Assembly (NCBI RefSeq): GCF_964204645.1
Contig: NC_134027.1
Location: 479,501 to 543,500 of the forward strand
Length of the DNA: 64,000 nt
Reading direction: 5' to 3'
From: Tubulanus polymorphus
Lineage: Eukaryota > Nemertea > Palaeonemertea > Tubulaniformes > Tubulanidae
This document shows positions 44,772-56,093 of the stretch, one piece after another. The notes under the pieces were generated by a model. It was not told the origin of the DNA. It searched no databases and worked only from the letters and a program-made list of their open reading frames with translations. Both the position numbers and the translations under genes were made by a program. Within the stretch, counting starts at the first letter, position 1, and each line of letters opens with the position of its first letter.

Positions 44772-47700
44772 CTGATAAATAGATGTAATAAACAGATTGT
44801 TCTCATTTCAGTGTCCGATCAATGTTAGTTACACTATAAGGAATAGACCCAGTAGCTGAATTGAACTGAACTGATCCACAGTGAATATTTGAGTCACCTT
44901 CAGATATTAGTGGTATGTCTGTATGCAGACAAAATTCTATTTTAACAACTGAGTTTGTGTTTTAAATCTTTGAAATAAGTAGGCCTATAATATCATTGAA
45001 CCTGTTATTTTCATTTCAGTGTTTGTCATTATAAGCTGAACTGGTAAATAATTAACGTACAAACTCCACTGGTTGAGTCACCTACAGACACATGGTATGT
45101 GTATAGAGATTAATTCAATGAATCTGAAATACTTTGTTTCTTAGTTTTAAATGATTTTCCATTTTGTTTTAATCTGTTAGGAGATGAACTGAACAAATCA
45201 ACAGTTCGAATTCTGTATCAATAAGTGGTATGTATGAAAACAGAATTTCAACAACTTATTTCATAATTTCCTGCAATAGAATCTGATAAATAATTGCCAT
45301 TGAATCCGTTGTTTTCATTTCAGTGTCAATCATTGTTCGTTGAACTGTAAAGAATGAATGAACCAACATCTTATTTGAACTGAACTCTACAGTCCATGGT
45401 TGAATCTATAGCTATAGACATACAGTACGTGGTGTGTGTGTATGGAGGCAATTTCAATTTAATTGAAACACTTGTTTCATTATAATTATTAATGATTATT
45501 ATGATTATCCATTTTGTTTTAATCTGTTTAGGAGAAACCTGAACCAAGGATGTTATATTGCCACAGATATCATGTATGTATCAACGTCTTTCTGTTTTAT
45601 TCTGTTTCTGTTCTGCAGAAGAATCTGAGATGATTATAATGTTATGGACTGAATGTGTTTTCCATTTTAGTTTCCATCAATGTTAGTTGAACTGTAACTG
45701 ATAGAAGAGAACCATGGACGTTATAACTCCCCACAGATGTCGTGTATGTATCTGTAGAGGAATCTTTGAGAGATAGATTTTATAGAATCTGTTATTTTCA
45801 GTGTTGATCAATGTTAGTTGAACTGTAATGAGTAAAACCAGTTGTTACTTCACAGTCAATGGTTTAGTCAGTAACAATGTATGTGATGTGGTTTGTGTGT
45901 ATGGAGACAATTTCATTATTTTCATTAATTATTTGTTAGGCAATGACCAATTGTCCATGGGATGACCGATTACTAGTAGATGACCAGGGTTGACCAATTG
46001 CCAGATGAACAATTGCCAGAAATGATCAGGGAACAGTCAACATGTATGTATCGAGACAATTTTCTGTTGTTTTGAGGAATCTCATAGAATCTGTTATTTT
46101 TATTTCAGTGTCCGTCATCATGAGTTGAAACGAATATCTGATTTGAAGTGAACTCTGCAGTCATTCAACAGTTGAGGAGCCCTTACACATATATAAGTTA
46201 CGTATTAGTGATATTTACCACTGACAGACAATTAAAACAACTTGTATTATAATGATTTGCTGTTTGTGAATGAACTTGAGAACAGTCGCTACTCCTTAAT
46301 GCTATCAGTTACAGCCACCTTTTGATAGAATCTCTGTCTAAACCTCTTGCATGATCATCTCTATCTCAATTATAATATAATAAATACTAATCCTTCATTT
46401 TAACTCTCTTCTATTCTAATACATTGTATGAGTCAAAAGATGGTTGTCACTGATAGAATTAGGGACGCTATACAGCTGGCTAATTGTCATAATCTAAACC
46501 CTTTTTGTGTTCACTGCATACTCTGTGACCCTCCACTTCAATGCATTTTAATTGATTCAATTGCACCAACTTTTTATTTTTTTTTTCATGTCAGCGTCAA
46601 TCGTTTTTACCTGCTGCAGGTAGAAATGAATCCACTGCTTGAGTGGCTATAAAAGTCGGTGGTGAAGACAAGTACACTCAATTGGAGACAATAATTTCTT
46701 TGAGATCTGACAGTGGTAGGAATTGTAACATTTTAATAAATAAGGGGTACATCTAGAAAATTGGAAGACACGTTTTAATTGATATCTGTTATTTTACGTG
46801 TTTCAGCTTCAAGTTCATCCGAGTTCTACCAAATGAGATTATTCACCCATGAAGACTCGACTGATTCATACCCACATAAGGTAGTTGTACTTTCATTTTT
46901 ATTAAACATTTCAATAATTAAAATTGGCGCTATTAAGAAGAAAAAAGAAATTCATAAATTGCATTATTTAAAGTACTTTGATTTAAAACCTATTCATAAA
47001 TAACAATGCGGTACCGCTGCATAACAGATGGCACCACTATACGGTCGTTGGTACTACTAGACTGGTTACCTGTATAATAAGTACAATACAATGAATTTTA
47101 TTCGCACGGTGACGGATGTATTGGCATTGAAGCGCTCACTTATAATTCTATTGTATTGAATGTAGACCCAGAAAACCACGAAGGCTGCATTACGATTACG
47201 CCTTACACACAGGGCCACCTTCGGTTATCGGAGTCAGTCGACTTATAGTAGTCCCGGAACTCAGGTGCCGAGTAACTCATGTCAAATGTCGGAACTATAT
47301 TCCGGAAATAGTTCGAAAATCAAGCGCATTCGGTTATTAGTTCCAACCACTAGTCGACTAGCTACCGATTACCGAATTTGGCCCAGCCTGTCTAACTCTG
47401 GATTCGCAACTGGCAACCGAGTTAAGTGCTTCTCGCTAGCCAGGTTGCCGCTAAGCGGCCACCAGTCTATAATATTAACCCAATCACACGTTGTTTGTCA
47501 CTCGCTGATTCGCTACGCATCTGATTGGCTAGATATATAGACTGGTGGCCGCTTGACCATTGAGGCAAGCGAGGATGGTTGCGTGACTTATCGAAATGTT
47601 CGCTTGCCACAGCAGGAATACCGTCCAATGTAATAAGTGTTTATGTATTAATTGTAGGAATGCCTGGTGATGTAGATCAAGTTCACAGAAACTGAAAACA

Positions 47701-49871
47701 GAAAGAAACCTGGCGGAATCTATTGTGTATAAATAAATATATTTATTATCGTGTTGTGTTGTTTATTCTGAGTGCGATCTGTGGTGATTCAACCACTTGG
47801 TCCTCTCAAGTTTTTTCCCCATCCAAATGTTTGAATCCGTTTGCGCCGTTTTGACTGAAGTGATCTTTAAATTTGTATTAGTTCTAAGACTTAGACAGGT
47901 CTTAAATTCTTTCAGTTGCGGCCACCTCTCGACAAAAATCTATTGTACTAATCCTTAATAACTTTTAATCGCATGCGTCGAAAGGTGGCTGTCATAGATG
48001 GAATTAGAGATATGATCAGTGTCTAAGATGAATACAATTGCGTTTAATTTGAAACTGCTAAACAGTTGCAGTAAGAGTTAAATAACGATCATCGCTGTAT
48101 CTATGCTTGTGATGCTTGTTTCACCCTCAGTAATTACAGAGCTGCCAACTGTTACTAATTTTCAGTATTAGTTAGTATTTTATAACGAGAAATACTGATC
48201 TGATTTGTGAAGGTCTTGCCGTTGATTACTGATTAATTGAACATTCCTTTCATATTTCAATGAAACGTTACTGAAAAAAATTCAATTTGCTACTGATAGG
48301 ACTTTTCAAAGGTTGGCAGCCCTGTAGTTATCTTGGTCTCGCAACTTTACCACCTCAGTACCGGCGACGCTTCACTCGTAATCCTCGCCTTCCATTCCGC
48401 GCATTTAGCTATCCTCGCTTGCCGGGGTTTAATTGGTTCTGCCCAATCAGATGCGTTGTTTTTCTACCAATAAGGGGCGCCAATTTAAACCCCGGCAAGC
48501 GAGGATTAATTTGTCAGCGTTGCCACCGTTAGCTCCAGTACTGTGCCATTGTCAGTTAGACTGGGTCTGAAATGGTGGTGGCAAGCTGCAGGTCTGGACT
48601 GCGCGACCAACATTTTCCATTCCTACATCCGAAATCTACACGTTTTCTTGGCAGTTTGGTTGGTTTTTGTTCGAACGCGCCTCTGGTAGTAGACTGGTTG
48701 CTAGTTTACATTAGACTGGTTGCCGGTCTCTTCCTGTAGACCGTTTACCGGTCTCTATCTTTCATTAGAGACCGGTTGTGCCCATCCTCCATTTTACATT
48801 TTCGATGCATGTCAAATAAGGTCAAACATGTTAAGTAGCAAGTTACTTCCTGGTTAAGATGGCGTCTCTTCGAATCTGCTTGGCTTCGAGTGATATTAAA
48901 ATTGTCCTTTATAATGATCGGAAAGACATTAATTGCTGTAAGTATCAGATAAATCCGCTGATAATTTACCTGGTACTCGAAATACCGACTAACAAGGATC
49001 GAAATCTAATGCGAGGTGAGCTCTGCCGCGACCGTCACTGAATACAGAACATTCTGAAGGAACAGAGGACATCCTTCCTATAACTACCGTTCGTGGGATG
49101 TATTTAGTGAATTGATGTTTTAATACAGTGTTGTAAAATGACTATATTTAGTATCTGAATAAAGTTTACAATTGCTGAATTCCTTAGTGCTTTGTTAGAT
49201 CAGATATTTGGATCCACCTCAGCCTACTGATTTCCTGATACAGACAGCAAGTTGGGACAGTCAAATTAAGAGATTTGGTCAAGACAAGTTACTCAGATCA
49301 CACTGGAAATTCGCAATATCCTCTCTCCTCATGGACCACACATTGTCAATGTTGACTTTGCTAGAAATCGATTATAAAATTCACCACGACCAATTCTTTT
49401 TCACTGAATTCAATATTTATTGTTCACTTCTGGTACAAAATCTTGTTCAGCCCCTGACAAGAGAATAAACAATGACACTACGTATTTCATGACATAGAAC
49501 AGTAGTTTTTTTTTCATCGACAAATTGGGACGATCCTGATATCCCTGATTTGAATGATAGTGTCTTTAGAATCATAAAGACCATGTCTCGACCAGACAGA
49601 TAATCCAATCACAATTCAAATTGAAGGCTCGCTAGTGCAGTTATTCACAGAATCCAGCTCTTTAAACCTCATCAGTTTATCAGAATCGAGGAGTTTCACC
49701 GCCTGTTATTTGGAATTTCATTTCATGACAGCTAGTGCTGATTCTTTATTCTCTTTGATTACTGCATGATGTTATCATTCTGAAATTAAAATACATATCA
49801 CACTTATTATTAAACCTGGATTGACTTTACAAATTAATGGTTCAGAATCCATTTTTCAAACTTACCTTGAT
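44741..49871. repeat. Large direct duplication, copy 2
   Basis: Nearly identical to 1-5096. It contains equivalents of all features annotated there: TATAAAAG at 46648, hairpins at 47453-47554 and 48411-48506, and a MITE at 48122-48317. Unlike copy 1 it keeps the GTAAGT donor after the ATG frame at 48859. Confidence 0.95.
48859..48938 (+). CDS. First-exon-like small ORF with intact donor
   Basis: An ATG in the context aagatggcg opens about 26 codons (M-A-S-L-R-I-C-L-A-S-S-D-I-K-I-V-L) up to a gtaagtatc donor at about 48938. It is preceded by the gactggttgccggtctct repeats and ccatcctccattttaca. Without splicing the frame runs to 49041. No matching second exon was identified, so it could equally be a non-coding leader. 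Copy 1 (4087) lacks the donor. Confidence 0.3.
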
Positions 49872-51180
49872 GCATTGCAATCTATTCTTTTATGTTGAGC
49901 TAATTTGATACGCATTACTTCAATTTCTTAAAACATCCTACGAGTTGCGACTCACAAAATCATCACTAAAACGCCACAATAATCTACAATAGATAATCAA
50001 TATAGTTTTTGTGAAATAGCACTCATATTCATTATTTTCACTGGATCAACTGCTGATGTCCAATGTCGCATAAAGAACAATCAATCAATCAATCGCCTCG
50101 AGTGAACAAATAAGTTGCCTCTGCTGCATGGTTCAGTATGTTAGTAGTGGTAGTAGTATTGTATGTATTGTTACCGATATTTTCGGTACCACACGCTAAA
50201 CAAGTGCCTGCAGAAGCGTTACCCGGCAGTTTTAATGAAATTTCGTTCTTCATTGATATAAACAAGAAAATTAATTTTGATAAACTATTTGACGCCTGCG
50301 AAAAAATGTAGAATTTCTAGGATAAGCTAATGTGGATTTGCAAACTTGAAATCGAAGTTTTAAGAAATTTGAGGAATTATAACATTTGGCGATTGGGTAG
50401 ATGATACTTCGACTGTAGGTATAGTGGTTTAATTTTTTTTATTGAAGATTGTCAATAATTGATAACTTGCGACCGACTTCATTCACATTTGCCTCTAAGC
50501 TGGTCTGCAACTTCATTGCCTCCATAGTTGAAGAAAGAGCTCTTCTGATGTCTGCTTCATCATGACTTCGTGTGGCCTAGAAGGCTGGCCCGGTCCCCGG
50601 GCCCGGGTTTGGCTGTCACTCGATATACTAAAAATTTAGTCTTGAGTCTGGGTTGAAGTAGACATTGTCATTTAAAATAACTTGTTTATGTTATTCTCTA
50701 TGAATTACCCGTGTGTCTTGTATGTTGTATTTTCTTACTTTAAAATGTGAAACTTTATTGAATTTGGGAATTTTAATCCCGGAATTTCAATGTAATAACG
50801 ATCAATAAAAAATTGAATTGAATTGTCACCTAATACACTTGCCATCAGAGCACGCGGAGCCGTATGTAACAGCTAGGCTATTATAAATTGCTAATCTCAT
50901 GAAACCTGCATACCCCTAATATCGAACATATTTTCTAAAAAATTTGAATATTGAAATTATATGTTTACACATTTGAATATTGACCGCTTGTAGCCGCTGA
51001 TGAAATTCACACCGGCCCTACACAGATCGTAGATAGCTTCGTCATTCCACCAACATCCCCATCAGGGTCTGACTTTTATATCAGACTTCCGCATCGTGTA
51101 TACATCCGCCATTTACTTATCATTTCTATTTATGCCTGCCGCTTCTGATATAATCATACATCCTTAACTATTACAATACG
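49872..51180. other. Diverged continuation and probable LINE 3' end
   Basis: 50050-50270 matches 9360-9690. 50430-50825 ends in gatcaataaaaaattgaattgaattg, a polyadenylation-signal-plus-short-tandem tail typical of CR1/L2-like LINEs (inference). No ORF remains. Confidence 0.4.
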
Positions 51181-53231
51181 TCTTCTAATTCCGCGGAAAA
51201 TGGCGGACGGGCAAAACCTGTCCCATATTGAATTGGACAGGCAACCAGTCTAGTTTTCTAAACGATGTATTTATTACTCGCGTACCACAGTATTTATTAC
51301 TCGCGTACCACAGTCGGACAATCGACCTATGTACGATCTCTACCGTCGCGTGCTGCCTATACATAAACAATAAGCGGTTAATCTGTGAACAATAACCTCA
51401 CTTGCCACAGTAAGACACCGATCGGCAGCCGACGAAGTTAATCCCAGTCCAGTGGCTAAATCGCAAATTTAGCACCAGAGGCTGAAAGTTGTTGGGAATT
51501 CGTGGCTGTAAATCATAAATAAAATATATATTAAACTAAAAGTATGTGTTTATGTTGATGGTTGAGTTTTTGTCAAGGTGTGGAATGCGCGGTTGTGCCG
51601 ATCATACAGCAACTTATGATTGTTTGTACATCAGCCAGAACCAAGGTCCACACATTAGGATCCAGTTCCACAGATCAGGATCCAGCTCCTAGGATCCAGT
51701 TCCACAGATCAGGATCCAGCTCACAGAATCCAGTTGCATATAGTTTGACTTAGTTAGGTTAGACTTAGTAATATGTTCATTTCCACAGTGTTAGTCTTGA
51801 CTTTAATTCTGAGCATACAAAAACATCTCGATTCAACGGACGGCTAATTACGATTCAAGAGGGCTTCTAGGTATAATGTGAACAAATGTTTTAAATGAAG
51901 TTAAATGATTTAATGTAGATAGTTTAAAGTCGATGAGCCTCTGATTTTAATCTATACATGTTCACGGATTTGTCCCATTATAACCTATTTCTTATAATCA
52001 CAGGTCAGCGGTCGCCATTGTGTCCGGATTCAGGTTGAATTTTGATCGACTTTTTTCACAATGGAATCGGTGCGCATTCCTTTACCGGATATCGATCGTA
52101 TGGTATTGTTATATAGATAATCGCTTGGATGGACCGCAACTCTTCCGAACCATTTTACCTGACCAGCACCTTCCTTTCGACCACTGGACGCCAGACAGCG
52201 AGCACCTCCTGTGAAAATACTCCCGAAACCCGAACATCTGCGTTTGGTAAGTGTTATAACAGTTGAACAGTTTAAGAATGATTTTGACTCTTTAAAAATT
52301 AAATGAATTAAGTTATGTTTTTTGACGATGAAATAAATTACTCTTACTAAACAATTCATTTCAAATGTGGCTGCCTCTTGACTGGTTAAACTCAATTAGA
52401 TTGAGTTTAAGCTCGGGTTAATGTTGATACTGCTCTATTAAACCAGCCCCTGTTCTCAATTTTTTAAGTTTTATTGCCATTGTCAATGAGGACAACAATT
52501 TGTACTTAACCGTTTTTAGCTTAATGTTCTCACAAGCTCGCTAGGCCATGGTGTCAAATTTTAATTTCATTGAAGTTTGTACTGTTTAATACTTGTCATC
52601 TAAATCTGAATTTCAAAATCACAATAATTTTAAAATGTTCAATGTTTTGTCTTCTTTTGTGTCGTGCGGAATTCGAACGCGAGTTGCTTCCCAGATTCGA
52701 ACGCGACAACCACGGCTCGCCCGCTGTTAAATCTTAATCTCGTAATTTTTTAGGAGTCCTAAAACCGTTTTTAGTCCGAAAAAAATTGTATTCAAAACTT
52801 CTGAAAAAACTATTTACTTATTGAGACAATGCGTAAATTCATCTCTGAAATCCCTTTGGAATCGAACCGGGTGATACTGATTTATCTCATCCCTATATCT
52901 GCGGCGAAAAAACCGATATGAACGAGCAGTTCAGAACGGCGGGGAATCCCCGTAACGTTCTCCGCAGCAAAGCCACGTGACACGACTAACTTGTACGTGC
53001 GTGCTCCGTATTAGTGAAGACACTGTTACTGGGGTCATCATTCTAAAACATATATACAGGTAAAATAGAAGATGCTGGTTCAGAGACCAGTACTCTTTGT
53101 CTTAGACTAGTTGAGGTCACACTCTAGAGGAGCGAGATTTATAAAATAGATACCGCGCCCTTTGAATCGATGTCAGTATTCTTTAGATCTCTCAAACCGG
53201 CTTAGTAACATTTGAATTTTATTTTTTCTAG
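51181..53231. other. Non-coding with dispersed motifs and an exon-like segment
   Basis: 51185-51260 matches 9790-9900. 51640-51745 has a local repeat (cacagatcaggatccagctc). 52000-52243 looks like an exon: there is an acceptor-like acag near 52003 and a good donor, tttggtaagtgtt. Its 64-codon frame ends in a stop before the donor, so coding is doubtful. Confidence 0.4.
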
Positions 53232-53407
53232 CATTTGCTGGTTAGAGTCATCGATCCACACCGCCCGGGACCGCACCTAGGAGCAGCCACATCTAGGAGC
53301 AGGAGCATCCACTGGGACCGCACCTAGGAGCGGCAAGTAGGAGCAGCCGCACATAGGAGCAGCCACAGGAGGGACTGACCTGAATTGGGAATCACTGAAT
53401 GGAAAAG
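53232..53407 (+). other. Exon-like GGAGCAGC-rich segment (relative of 38559-38759)
   Basis: A tttttctag acceptor, then accgcacctaggagcagcc units, ending aaaag before ataagtag, just as at 38759. Confidence 0.4.
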
Positions 53408-54960
53408 ATAAGTAGATATATTTATCATTAAACTACAATATTTTTGGAGTACAGGTCTTGAGATGTTTTCAAACTTCCCATCATCTCTTCAGGTGTTTCT
53501 GCTGTAGTATGTGGTTTTTTTTCTGTTCAGGTGTCGCCCCCATATTTTTCTGATTGCTAGCAAAAAACAGGGTTCAACTGCTGTATCAGGCATATTACGA
53601 TGTTAGATTAATTTGTTCTTGTTGTTCAGGCGTTTCTGCAGTTTTTGAATGTTTTAATGTAAAGTCCATCCCCGATATACACACCACATTCAGGTATTCT
53701 CTATCGTGATAAATTGTGAATCAAAAACTTACATATTTAGACTTAATTAGAAATTCATTGGTTCAAAAGGTTTTCATTTATAAAAAAATGTTAAAATTGA
53801 TTGAAAATAATTACATTGTTGTAATGGGAGTGATTTTTCGACCCTAATTAACATCGAAAAAAGTTAAACAGAAAATTTAGAAAAAAATGATTAAATAAAG
53901 AATTAATAAATAATAAAATAGATAAGTAAATCTAGTCCTGCTTTCACAAAAAAGTTTTGTTCAGACTTTTTGGGAAATTGGATATATATATATAACTTAT
54001 ATTTATTTTAATCATCAGGTATAATATAGCAATTGACTTGAAATGAATATCATACTAGTATTTATAAACATACAAATCTTCATTAACAAACTAGGGCAAA
54101 ACATCCCAAAAACGTTAGTTAAAGATATATCATAATTCATTTACTCATTTCAAAATTAGATTTACCATATTTACATATATCATATCATATATCGTTATCT
54201 CAATTTTTATGGTTATTCAACTACCTCAATTCTGGGATTTATTAAATAGCAACAATTGTGCAAAATCTTAGTATTTTCACTGGTGTCACTTTCTTCTTTT
54301 TGCCGCTGCTTTTATTTAAAGAAAACACGTTGGCCTTCGTCAATTTGATAATAATAATTGTCTTATTTGGAAAGAAATTCTTGGGATTCAGAAAATATAG
54401 CGCTTGTATCTGAATTCTTGGAAATATTCATTGAATCATCAATCGAAGTGACAAAAATTTGACAAAAAATACTTTTAGTGGATAAATGGAGGTTGTAAGT
54501 GGGATTGTTAGACGGAGAGAGGAGATAGAGGAACCACTCGTCTTTTCTTCTGATGCTGTCCTGTCTTGCATTCTGTGACACAGATTGTAGTTGGATAAAC
54601 ACAGCTGATATCTCATTATCATCGTAATTGAAATGTATGTTGTACCTCTAAATCTGCATTATTTTTGGCGGCCGAGGTCCACTTGTTCCCTCACTACAAC
54701 TGCTGTCCGATCCTTTTCTCTTTCTCGAGGTTTTGGAATTAAAATTAAAAGTTCCGTCCATCAGCTCTTAGCTGTTGAGAAGTACTGCGTGAAAATGAGC
54801 AAAACTAGTAATCATAGCTTGACCTGGTTTCTCAATAATGATGTCACTGGGAAAGCCCTTCAGCGTCCATGTTCAATGTAAATAAAACAAACATTACGTA
54901 TTGATCAGGCTCCCAAAATTCTGCAAAAAATGATCAAATTAAAAACAATTCAGTTTAATC
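53408..54960. other. AT-rich, no gene seen
   Basis: Repeated words ttcaggtgtttctgc (53490, 53530, 53625) occur. Otherwise it is low-complexity A/T. Small frames at 54363-54881 on both strands show no convincing signals. Confidence 0.5.
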
Positions 54961-54964
54961 CTCC

Positions 54965-55554
54965 TTCGTGGTACCACTGCTGGAGCACCTGATGTACCGG
55001 CCTGGGTGGTACCACTGCTGGAGCACCTGATGTACCAGCCTGGGTGGTAACACTGCTGGAGCACCTGATGTACCAGCCTGGGTGGTAACACTGCTGGAGC
55101 CCCTGATGTACCGGTCAGGGTGGTACCACTGCTGGAGCACCTGATGTACCGGTCAGGGTGGTACCACTGATGGAGCACCTGATGTACCGGTCAGGGTGGT
55201 ACCACTGCTGGAGCACCTGATGTACCGGTCTGGGTGGTACCACTGCTGGAGCACCTGATGTACCGGCCTGGGTGGTACCACTGATGGAGCACCTGATGTA
55301 CCAGCCTGGGTGGTAACACTGCTGGAGCACCTGATGTACCGGTCAGGGTGGTACCACTGCTGGAGCACCTGATGTACCGGCCGGGGTGGTACCACTGCTG
55401 GAGCACCTGATGTACCGGCCTGGGTGGTACCACTGATGGAGCATCTGATGTACCGGTCAGGGTGGTACCACTGCGGGAGCACCTGATGTACCGGTCAGGG
55501 TGGTACCACTGATGGAGCACCTGATGTACCGGCCTGGGTGACCGCCTTAGGCAT
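54965..55554 (-). repeat. 38-bp minisatellite growing out of an exon 1 copy
   Basis: On the minus strand, tttttctag is followed by an ATG at 55554-55552 encoding M-P-K-A, the start of exon 1 of the 337-aa gene. The sequence then runs straight into about 15 units of a 38-bp repeat (ggtaccactgctggagcacc plus tgatgtaccggtcagggt on plus). 38 is not a multiple of 3, so the frame closes after about 19 codons. Confidence 0.9.
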
Positions 55555-55649
55555 CTAGAAAAAGTAAAAATATTTAAAAATTTCATACAGTTCAGTACTT
55601 TATTACACTTATTCTTTATTATGTAAAACATGATATATGATGACAACTA

Positions 55650-55713
55650 CAGCAGTATACGGGCTGGATGTTGAAGGGCCGGGGACCCGCATTTTTTTGT
55701 TTGCTTTTGGAAT
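55650..55713 (-). pseudogene. Exon 1 relic, start codon lost
   Basis: The minus strand reads ATT-CCA-AAA-GC... with P-K-A-N-K-K at the start and S-T-S-S-P-Y near the end, like exon 1 of the 337-aa gene. ATG is replaced by ATT. Confidence 0.6.
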
Positions 55714-56093
55714 AGTTGAAAGGCTTGATGTTAATACTTGATCTGGATGGGTCCGCGCCCCTTCTATAGTGTCAAAAATATATAAATTGTGAAATTTTCC
55801 AATTTGGATGCTGTTCTGGGAAATGAAAGGATAATTTCACTCTGTTTTTATCATTTGGTTTTAACGGATAATTCTTGCTGGAAACTACCGTCTTGTGTCT
55901 GAACACTCGATATATCGATTTCACTGGTGTGTGTGTCAATAGCATGTGTTGCTTGAAATGTGACTTTTGCTCAAACTATTGACAGCATATCACAGTTTGA
56001 TTCCTTATTATCACCAGTAGTCATTGCACGCTTTAATCTAACATTGCTAAGGTAATTTTAGGTAATTGCCCTCCCATTCTATCTGGTGTGCAG
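55714..56093. other. Non-coding gap between exon copies
   Basis: A short stretch after the TAG of the last exon 8 copy; it has no repeats or frames of note. Confidence 0.5.

Larger units (their letters stand above)
42044..46250 (+). ncRNA. Array of short non-coding exons (copy 2, with 5' part)
   Basis: Exon-like segments include 42044-42090, 42171-42346 (three 52-bp units), one ending at 44035 (nine 52-bp units), 44116-44215, 44314-44403 and 44489-44574. After the MITE at 44628 come exons equal to copy 1 plus 44740: 44812-44912, 45020-45094, 45181-45227, 45324-45431, 45532-45573, 45671-45743, 45802-45878, 45940-46043 and from 46109. Acceptors are ttttcatttcag-like and donors gtatgt. No long frame exists. 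This copy shows that a minisatellite-bearing leader precedes the short exons. Confidence 0.5.

Noticed and set aside
54363-54881. Small frames on both strands as genes
   Set aside because: They overlap each other on both strands and show no splice or promoter signals and no known motifs.
55153-55646. Minus frames of 71-151 codons over the 38-bp array
   Set aside because: The 38-bp unit changes frame each copy, so several frames stay open by composition alone.
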